Positions 5,484 through 11,020 of a stretch of DNA of 11,020 nucleotides are shown piece by piece (position 1 is the first letter of the stretch; each line of letters begins with the position of its first letter). Source of the DNA: Rhodocyclales bacterium. GTDB lineage: Bacteria > Pseudomonadota > Gammaproteobacteria > Burkholderiales > Rhodocyclaceae. The translations under genes and the position numbers were made by a program. The stretch lies in NCBI GenBank assembly GCA_021413665.1, contig JAIOPW010000113.1:1-11020 (forward strand), in the 5' to 3' direction. The notes under the pieces were generated by a model. That model worked only from the letters and a program-made list of their open reading frames with translations, ran no database searches and was not told the DNA's origin.

Positions 5484-8400
5484 ATGAAGACCGCCCCGCG
5501 ACTCGTGCTCCGACTGCTCGGCGGATTTGCCCTGGAGCGCGATGGAGCCTCCTGCAAGATCGCCTACGAGAAGGGCCGGGGACTCCTCGCCTATCTCGCC
5601 GTGGAATCCGGCCGCGACCACATGCGGACTTCGCTGGCAGCCATGCTGTGGCCCGACCTGGCGCGCGATGCGGCCCTGTCGAACCTCAGGCTGGTCCTGC
5701 ACAACTTGCGGCAGGCCCTGGATGTCCCAGCCCCCCATGCATCCTCGCTGCATATCGACCGCGAACACGTGCGCCTCGACCCGACGCCGGACCTCCGGAT
5801 CGATATCGCCGACTTTTCGGCCCCCGATCCGAAGTGCCCTTCCCTCCCGTGTCCCGAGGTCTGCACTCCCTGCCTTGGCCAAATGGAGGTTCTCGCCGCG
5901 CAGTATCGAGGCGCGTTCATGGCGGGATTCTCACTGCCGGACTGCCCGGAGTTCGAGGAGTGGCTCCAGATTCGGCGTGAAGCACTGCATCTGCGCGCGC
6001 TCACCTTGCTGGCCCGCCTTGGTGATTGCCATGGACAAACGGGGGCTTATACCCAATCGCTGTCCCACGCCATGCGCTTTCTGGAACTGGAGCCATGGAG
6101 CGAGGAGGGCTTGCGCCGGATCATGCGGATCCATGCGCTGACCGGACAGCAAGGCGCCGCGCTGGCCCAGTACGAGGCGGGTTGCCGTGCGCTGAAAAGG
6201 GAACTGGGCGTCTTGCCATCTGAAGAGACACATGCCCTGGCGGAGCGCATCCGGCAGGGCGAACTGTCGCCGACGACGCGTCGTCGGGAAGACACTCCGC
6301 CGACCACCGCCTTGCCGCTGCCTGTCGCGGAGAAGCGACAAGTCACGGTGCTCTATTGCGAATTGATACCCGCTGCAGCGGACGACCCCGACGAGGCACT
6401 GGCATTGCTGAAGGCGCCCCAAGCGCACTGCAGCGAGATCATTGCTCGGTATTCGGGATATCTGGTACAGGTGCGAGGAGGAAGCCTGCTGGCCTATTTC
6501 GGCTACCCGCTGGCCAACGAAAGCGCGGCTCGACTGTCGGTGCAGGCGGCCCTGGCGACAACACGCACGGCATTCGCGGGCCTTGAACTGCGCCTCAGCG
6601 TCCACACCGGGGTGGTAATAGTGGGCGACTTGCGGGTACCCGACGCACTTGGTGCGACTTCCGGACTGGCCATACAACTGCGGCATCTCGCCAATAGCGG
6701 CGAGGTGGTCATCAGTGGTGCGACGCAGCGTCTGGTTGCAGGCTATTTCGAGAGTACGAGCCTCGGACTCCAGCAACTTTCCGGCAACGCCCGTCCGCAA
6801 GAGGTATTCAGGGTTCTCCGGGAAAGCGGAGCGACGTCCCGTCTCGAGGCCGCGGCCACATTGACACCCCTCGTCGGACGAAAAGCCGAGATCGCGACCC
6901 TCCTTGACCTTTGGCGGGACGTCCGTCGCGGAGTGCGGCGCACTGTCCTTTTGCAGGGCGAAGCCGGCATCGGCAAGTCGCGCCTGATCTGCGCCCTCAG
7001 GGACCGCTTGCACGAAGAAGCTCACCTCGTGCGCGAACTGCGCTGTTTTCCGGAACACAGCCAGTCGCCGTTTTATCCTCTTGCCGGTTCTTTCGGGCTG
7101 GCCTGCCAATTCGCCGCCGATGACACGCCGGAGGCGAAGTTCGACAAACTGGCTGATTACGTGGCACGGCACTATGCGAATTCGGATCAGGGCACCCTGC
7201 CGCTGCTCGCCAAAATGCTTGCGCTCCCTCTGCGCCTTCCCCATCGCGAAGCAGCAGAATCGCCACAACGGCAGCGCGAACAAATCCTGGCGATCTTGCT
7301 CGCCCGCCTCAATGCGCTGGCTGCAAAGCAGCCGACGTTGCTGATTATCGAAGACCTGCATTGGGCCGATCCATCGACGCTTGAACTGCTGGCGATGTTT
7401 GTCGGTCAGGAGCGCGCGACCCCGGTGCTGACCGTGCTCACCGCACGGCCCGAGTTTCAACCCCCGTGGAGCAACGCCACCGTTCGCATGCTGCCGCTCG
7501 GTGGCCTGGGCACCGAGGAAACGACCGGGATAGTCAAGGCGGTAGCACCGCGGATCGGCCCGGATCTGGTTCACCGTATCGTCCAGCGCGCGGACGGCAT
7601 CCCGCTCTTTGCCGAGGAAATGGCGCGGGACCTTGTTGCCGGCGTCGATCAATCGAAAGTTCCATTCACCCTGCAGGATTTGCTGATGGCACGCCTCGAT
7701 GCCATGGGAGCCGCAAAGCGCATAGCCCAGTCCGCGGCCACTATCGGCCGTCAATTCGATTTCGATCTGCTGCAAATGATTTGCGATGTCGACGCTGCCA
7801 CCTTGAAAGCGCTGCTGGGCAAATTGCAGGATGCCGGAGTCCTGACGGATGGTGCCAACTCCGTTTTCCAGTTCAGGCATTCCCTGATTCGCGACGCAGC
7901 CTACGAGTCGCAAACCCGGGTTGACCGGGAGAAGTGCCATCGCCGCATTGCCGCGGCCATGAAATCCGCCGGAACCAAGGCCAGGCCGGAAATCCTGGCG
8001 CAGCATTGGGCAGCCGGAGGCGCCAATGCGGACGCCGCCACCTGCTGGATCGAGGCTGGCCAACTCGCCAGCCAACACTCCGCCACCAGGGAAGCGATGC
8101 TGCATTTCAAGTCCGGCCTGGCAATGATCGACAAGCTCCGGGATGATCCGGAACGGGTGCGCATGGAACTCGACCTCAACATCGGCCTGGGTGCCGCCGC
8201 CTGCGCGGCACAGGGCTATGCGTCGGCCGAAGGCGCCGCAGCCTATTCCCGCGCTGCGGCGCTGTGCGATCAGCACGACGACAAGCCGGACATGTTTCGT
8301 GCTGCATGGGGTTTGTGGGCGAGCGCAAGTTCCCGTACGGACTATGCCTGTGCGCTGGATCTCGCCAGGCAGTTGCTGCGGATGGCGGGACAGGGCGAAG

Positions 8401-9404
8401 ATCCGATTCATGCGCAACAGGCCCACTTCGCTGTCGCCGCCACGTCCTACTGGCGCGGCGAGTTCCCGCTGGCGCGCGAACACCTCGAAAGTGCGAGGAG
8501 CCTCTACCAGGCGACGCAACACCACAGCCATGTCACCGAGTTCGGCGAGGATGCCGGCGTAACCAGCGCCGCCTATCTCTCCTGGGTGCAGTGGTTTCTC
8601 GGCTTTCCCGACCAGGCACAGCAGTCCAGCCGCCAATCGATCGCGCTGGCGCGGCAGCTCGGGCATCCGTTCTCTCTGGCCTATGCCCTGACCTTTGCCT
8701 CCATCCTGCACTGTCGCCTGCGTCAGCCCGGGAAGGCGCTGGATCTGGCCGAAGAGACACTGAACCTGGCAAACAGCCATCAATTCCCGCTCTGGCAAAT
8801 CGGAGGGACGCTGGCACATGGCTGGGCCCTGGCCTTGCAGAATAATATGGATGGAATACAGACCTTGCGGCAATGCGTCGAAGGTACGCGAGACGCAATG
8901 GGTGGCGTCACGCTCGTGGTGCTCGAGCCACTGGTGGATGCCTACACCGTTCTGGGCCTGCACGAAGCCGCATTGAGGGCAAACGACGAGGCGGTCGCGG
9001 CGGCTGGCGCCATCGGCGATCACCACGTGGATGCGGAACTGCATCGCCTGAAAGCAGAATCCCTGCTCGGAGCAACCGCCGGCAACCAGGTGGGCGCCGA
9101 AGCCTGCTTTCAAAGTGCAATCGAAACAAGTCAGCGTCAGCAGGCCCGATCCCTGGAGTTGCGCGCGGCGACGGGCCTGGCCAGGCTATGGCAAGCACAG
9201 GGAAAGCGTGATGAAGCCAGATCGCTGCTCGACAACGCCTATCGCTGGTTTACCGAGGGCCTCGACACACCGGATATGCTAAATGCGTTGGCACTCCTGG
9301 ACGCGCTAGGCGGACAAGGCGCCAACGACCGCCCTGCCCGCGGCATAGCGGATGGCATCCCTCTCCCACCCGGCGTCCGGCAAAAGTCGCGCCAGCCGTC
9401 CTGA
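5484..9404 (+). CDS. SARP/BTAD – class III pseudocyclase – AAA ATPase – TPR regulator
   Basis: A 1306-residue cytoplasmic regulator. An OmpR-type winged helix at about 6–80 (LLGGFALERDG, LLAYLAVE, LAAMLWPD, NLRLVLHNLRQAL) is followed by a bacterial transcriptional activation (BTAD) domain to about 255, with a Cys cluster at C118/C123/C127/C130. A class III cyclase-like domain at about 283–446 has lost its catalytic residues: Glu293 replaces the first metal Asp, Gly333 the second, and Gly394 and Gln398 replace the transition-state Asn and Arg. An AAA/STAND-like ATPase follows, with LVGR at 463–466, Walker A GEAGIGKS at 492–499 and Walker B LLIIEDLHWAD at 619–629, then TPR-like helices from about 830 to 1276. 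The last ~30 residues are an extra tail overlapping nagZ. An in-frame TAA at 5466 fixes the start near ATG 5484, which has no clear ribosome site. Divergent from the secretion operon, so it may control it. Ligand and targets are unknown. Confidence 0.92.
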   Translation: MKTAPRLVLRLLGGFALERDGASCKIAYEKGRGLLAYLAVESGRDHMRTSLAAMLWPDLARDAALSNLRLVLHNLRQALDVPAPHASSLHIDREHVRLDPTPDLRIDIADFSAPDPKCPSLPCPEVCTPCLGQMEVLAAQYRGAFMAGFSLPDCPEFEEWLQIRREALHLRALTLLARLGDCHGQTGAYTQSLSHAMRFLELEPWSEEGLRRIMRIHALTGQQGAALAQYEAGCRALKRELGVLPSEETHALAERIRQGELSPTTRRREDTPPTTALPLPVAEKRQVTVLYCELIPAAADDPDEALALLKAPQAHCSEIIARYSGYLVQVRGGSLLAYFGYPLANESAARLSVQAALATTRTAFAGLELRLSVHTGVVIVGDLRVPDALGATSGLAIQLRHLANSGEVVISGATQRLVAGYFESTSLGLQQLSGNARPQEVFRVLRESGATSRLEAAATLTPLVGRKAEIATLLDLWRDVRRGVRRTVLLQGEAGIGKSRLICALRDRLHEEAHLVRELRCFPEHSQSPFYPLAGSFGLACQFAADDTPEAKFDKLADYVARHYANSDQGTLPLLAKMLALPLRLPHREAAESPQRQREQILAILLARLNALAAKQPTLLIIEDLHWADPSTLELLAMFVGQERATPVLTVLTARPEFQPPWSNATVRMLPLGGLGTEETTGIVKAVAPRIGPDLVHRIVQRADGIPLFAEEMARDLVAGVDQSKVPFTLQDLLMARLDAMGAAKRIAQSAATIGRQFDFDLLQMICDVDAATLKALLGKLQDAGVLTDGANSVFQFRHSLIRDAAYESQTRVDREKCHRRIAAAMKSAGTKARPEILAQHWAAGGANADAATCWIEAGQLASQHSATREAMLHFKSGLAMIDKLRDDPERVRMELDLNIGLGAAACAAQGYASAEGAAAYSRAAALCDQHDDKPDMFRAAWGLWASASSRTDYACALDLARQLLRMAGQGEDPIHAQQAHFAVAATSYWRGEFPLAREHLESARSLYQATQHHSHVTEFGEDAGVTSAAYLSWVQWFLGFPDQAQQSSRQSIALARQLGHPFSLAYALTFASILHCRLRQPGKALDLAEETLNLANSHQFPLWQIGGTLAHGWALALQNNMDGIQTLRQCVEGTRDAMGGVTLVVLEPLVDAYTVLGLHEAALRANDEAVAAAGAIGDHHVDAELHRLKAESLLGATAGNQVGAEACFQSAIETSQRQQARSLELRAATGLARLWQAQGKRDEARSLLDNAYRWFTEGLDTPDMLNALALLDALGGQGANDRPARGIADGIPLPPGVRQKSRQPS

Positions 9405-10310
9405 TCGCCGGGCATCGTACGCCGGCTTCCACTGCTCCAATACCTGCGCCACCGCATCCGGCGCATTGCAGACCAGCAGCATGTCGCAGCCAGCCATCCA
9501 GGCGGCCTCGGCGCGTTGAACCATGCCGCCGGCAAATGCGGCGCCTTCCATTGACAGGTCGTCGCTGAAAACCACTCCGTCGAAGCCGAATTCCTTGCGC
9601 AGCATTTCCAGCCAGACCGGCGAGAAGCCCGCAGGCCGGCTATCGACCTGCGGGTAGATCACGTGTGCCGGCATCACGCCGTCGAGCCGCAGGCGGCGGT
9701 AGGGTTCGAGGTCGGGCGCCATGTCGGCCAGGCTGCGTTCATCGACCGGAATTGCCAGGTGCGAATCGGCGGCAACCCAGCCGTGGCCGGGGAAGTGCTT
9801 GCCGCAGCAGCCCATGCCGGCGGCGCGCAGGCCGTCGATCAGCGCGCCAGCCAGCTCACTGACCGCCAGCGGGTCTTTGTGAAATGCACGATCGCCGATG
9901 ACGCCGCTGGGGCCCCAGTCGAGGTCGAGCACCGGGGTAAAAGACAGGTCGACGCCGCAGGCACGAAGTTCCGCCGCCAGCAGGTAGCCAATGTCGGCCG
10001 CAGCCTTGCGCGCGCCTGCCGGGTCGCGGTCCCACAGCTCGCCGAGGCGGCGCATCGGCGGCACGTGAGTGAAACCTTCACGGCAGCGCTGCACGCGTCC
10101 GCCCTCGTGGTCGATCGCGATCGGCAGGGCCGGGCTGCGCAGGGCGTGGATCTCGGCGCACAGCGCGGCTAGCTGCTGCGTATCGTGATAGTTGCGGGCA
10201 AAGAGGATGACGCCCCCGACCAGCGGATGGACCAGGCGCTCGCGATCGAGGTCGGACAATTCGAGGCCGGCGACGTCGATCATCAGCGGGCCGAGGGACA
10301 GAGTGTTCAT
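9306..10310 (-). CDS. nagZ: Beta-N-acetylhexosaminidase NagZ (peptidoglycan recycling)
   Basis: A 334-residue glycoside hydrolase family 3 enzyme that removes GlcNAc from GlcNAc–1,6-anhydroMurNAc(-peptides) in the cytoplasm during cell-wall recycling. Visible motifs are IDHEGGRVQR (66–75), substrate loop KHFPGHG (171–177) with the acid/base pair Asp182/His184 in ADSH, and nucleophile Asp250 in FSDDLSM. A TIM-barrel start (GPLMIDVAG, GGVILFARN) and the length are typical of the short Gram-negative NagZ. There is no signal peptide, in keeping with cytoplasmic action. ATG 10310 is preceded by GGAGAAGCC and overlaps the acpS stop as ATGA; the longer upstream frame runs antisense-frame through acpS and is not real. 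The last 99 bp overlap, tail to tail, the end of the regulator gene; the C-terminal helix (RLARLLP…YAAGRAVV) still looks family-like. Confidence 0.96.
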   Translation of the reverse strand: MNTLSLGPLMIDVAGLELSDLDRERLVHPLVGGVILFARNYHDTQQLAALCAEIHALRSPALPIAIDHEGGRVQRCREGFTHVPPMRRLGELWDRDPAGARKAAADIGYLLAAELRACGVDLSFTPVLDLDWGPSGVIGDRAFHKDPLAVSELAGALIDGLRAAGMGCCGKHFPGHGWVAADSHLAIPVDERSLADMAPDLEPYRRLRLDGVMPAHVIYPQVDSRPAGFSPVWLEMLRKEFGFDGVVFSDDLSMEGAAFAGGMVQRAEAAWMAGCDMLLVCNAPDAVAQVLEQWKPAYDARRSGRLARLLPDAGWERDAIRYAAGRAVVGALSA

Positions 10311-10684
10311 GGCTTCTCCAGGATGACGAAGGCGACGGCATAGTCCTGCTCGTCGCTGACGGAAAGATGGGCGACCAGCCCGCGTACAGCGAGATGGGCA
10401 GCGAGTTCGGGCGAAAAGGCGAATGCGGGTTTGCCGAGATCGTCGTGGCTGACGGCGATGGCAGGCAGCAGCACGGGATCGCGCACGCCGGTGCCGAAAG
10501 CCTTGCCCAGCGCCTCTTTCGCGGCGAAGCGCTTGGCAAGAAAGCGGGCAGGATCGGGACTGGCACGGCAGGCTTCGCGCTCCTCGGGCGCCAGCACCTT
10601 TTCCAGCCCGCGTTCGCCGTGGCGCTGCCAAAAATCGGCCATGCGCCTGACGGCGACGATGTCGGTGCCTACCCCGTAGATCAT
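10307..10684 (-). CDS. acpS: Holo-[acyl-carrier-protein] synthase
   Basis: A 125-residue AcpS-type phosphopantetheinyl transferase that moves 4'-phosphopantetheine from CoA to the conserved Ser of acyl carrier protein, activating it for fatty acid synthesis. The Mg-binding motifs are present: GTDIV with Asp8 and FLAKRFAAKEALGKAFGTG with Glu57. GKPAF and the C-terminal HLSVSDEQDYAVAFV are also typical. Length is normal for the trimeric short AcpS class. It starts 13 bp after the pdxJ stop, with GAGGG about 10 nt upstream of the ATG, and overlaps nagZ by 4 bp, so it is the middle gene of a coupled housekeeping operon. Confidence 0.96.
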   Translation of the reverse strand: MIYGVGTDIVAVRRMADFWQRHGERGLEKVLAPEEREACRASPDPARFLAKRFAAKEALGKAFGTGVRDPVLLPAIAVSHDDLGKPAFAFSPELAAHLAVRGLVAHLSVSDEQDYAVAFVILEKP

Positions 10685-10697
10685 GCGCGGCGCGCCC

Positions 10698-11020
10698 TCA
10701 TCCGCATTGCGCCTCGCGCATCAGCCGCTTCATTTCGGCCACGGCTTCACGCATGCCGACGAAGATCGCCCGGCTGACGATGGCATGGCCGATGTGGAGT
10801 TCGCGGATACCGGGTAGCGCGGCTACCGGCTGCACGTTGAAGTAGTTGAGCGCGTGGCCGGCATTGAAGCGCATGCCGGCGGCGCGGATCGCCGCCCCGG
10901 CACGGCGGATCTTCTCCAGCTCAGCCAGCACCGACGCGCTTTCGGCGTCGCGGCCACGACTGTAAAAGGCGTGGGCATATGGCCCGGTGTGGATCTCACA
11001 GACACGCACGCCGATGCGCG
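10698..11020 (-). CDS. pdxJ: Pyridoxine 5'-phosphate synthase, C-terminal part (partial)
   Basis: The last 106 residues of PdxJ, which condenses 1-deoxy-xylulose 5-phosphate with 3-amino-2-oxopropyl phosphate to pyridoxine 5'-phosphate. The gene begins beyond the window; the full protein is usually about 240–250 residues. Visible family motifs are CEIHTGPYA, FNAGHALNY with the conserved active-site His, ELHIGHAIVSRA in the phosphate-binding region, and the ending AVAEMKRLMREA. A GTG within the frame at 11009 could be mistaken for a start but is internal, since the preceding in-window codons (RIG) continue the family sequence. The pdxJ–acpS–nagZ order is common in betaproteobacteria. Confidence 0.95.
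   Translation of the reverse strand, partial: RIGVRVCEIHTGPYAHAFYSRGRDAESASVLAELEKIRRAGAAIRAAGMRFNAGHALNYFNVQPVAALPGIRELHIGHAIVSRAIFVGMREAVAEMKRLMREAQCG

Noticed and set aside
5931..9113. A 1060-codon open frame antisense to the regulator gene
   Set aside because: It is striking in length, but the plus-strand frame has clear domains throughout. The antisense protein shows no recognisable motif, and long antisense frames are common opposite high-GC genes with strong codon bias.
9300..9410. A bidirectional terminator between the regulator gene and nagZ
   Set aside because: The coding sequences overlap here and no GC-rich stem followed by a T-run is visible on either strand.
1..11020. tRNA, rRNA, CRISPR arrays, insertion sequences and attachment sites
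   Set aside because: No cloverleaf-like segment, spacer-repeat array, transposase or terminal inverted repeat was recognised by eye.

Overview
The window looks like a high-GC proteobacterial chromosome, most likely a betaproteobacterium of the Rhodocyclales kind. The clue is the tightly packed block pdxJ–acpS–nagZ at the right end, which is usual downstream of rnc-era-recO in that class, together with high G+C and third-position G/C bias. The assignment is an inference from gene order and protein style, not from a database search.

Left half (1–4864, all minus strand): a type I secretion operon read right to left. A TolC-family outer-membrane channel comes first, overlapping by TGATG an RTX/Lap-type ABC exporter. 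The exporter overlaps by ATGA a HlyD-family adaptor, and 20 bp later begins a very large surface protein, of which only the N-terminal 236 residues lie in the window. The operon is laid out to export that surface protein. The ABC exporter gene is broken: near 2943 the reading frame shifts and about 20–25 codons expected in this family seem to be missing, so the membrane half and the ATPase half lie in different frames.

Middle (4865–5483): a 619-bp divergent control region with no convincing gene. It holds a perfect TATAAT, two heptamers repeated with an 11-bp period (the layout bound by SARP regulators), a perfect GTGA-N6-TCAC palindrome of the CRP/FNR kind, and five tandem copies of GCCAN.

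Right of it (5484–9404, plus strand): one 1306-residue regulator with a SARP-type DNA-binding head and BTAD, a class III nucleotide-cyclase-like domain whose catalytic residues are replaced, an AAA/STAND-like ATPase and a long TPR-like tail. It is divergent from the secretion operon and is the natural candidate for its regulator, though nothing in the sequence proves this.

Right end (9306–11020, minus strand): nagZ (peptidoglycan recycling), acpS (acyl carrier protein activation) and the 3' part of pdxJ (vitamin B6 synthesis), a housekeeping operon. nagZ overlaps the 3' end of the regulator gene tail to tail by 99 bp; the regulator's last ~30 residues are written on the antisense of nagZ. The secretion/regulator segment therefore looks like accessory DNA abutting a conserved operon.
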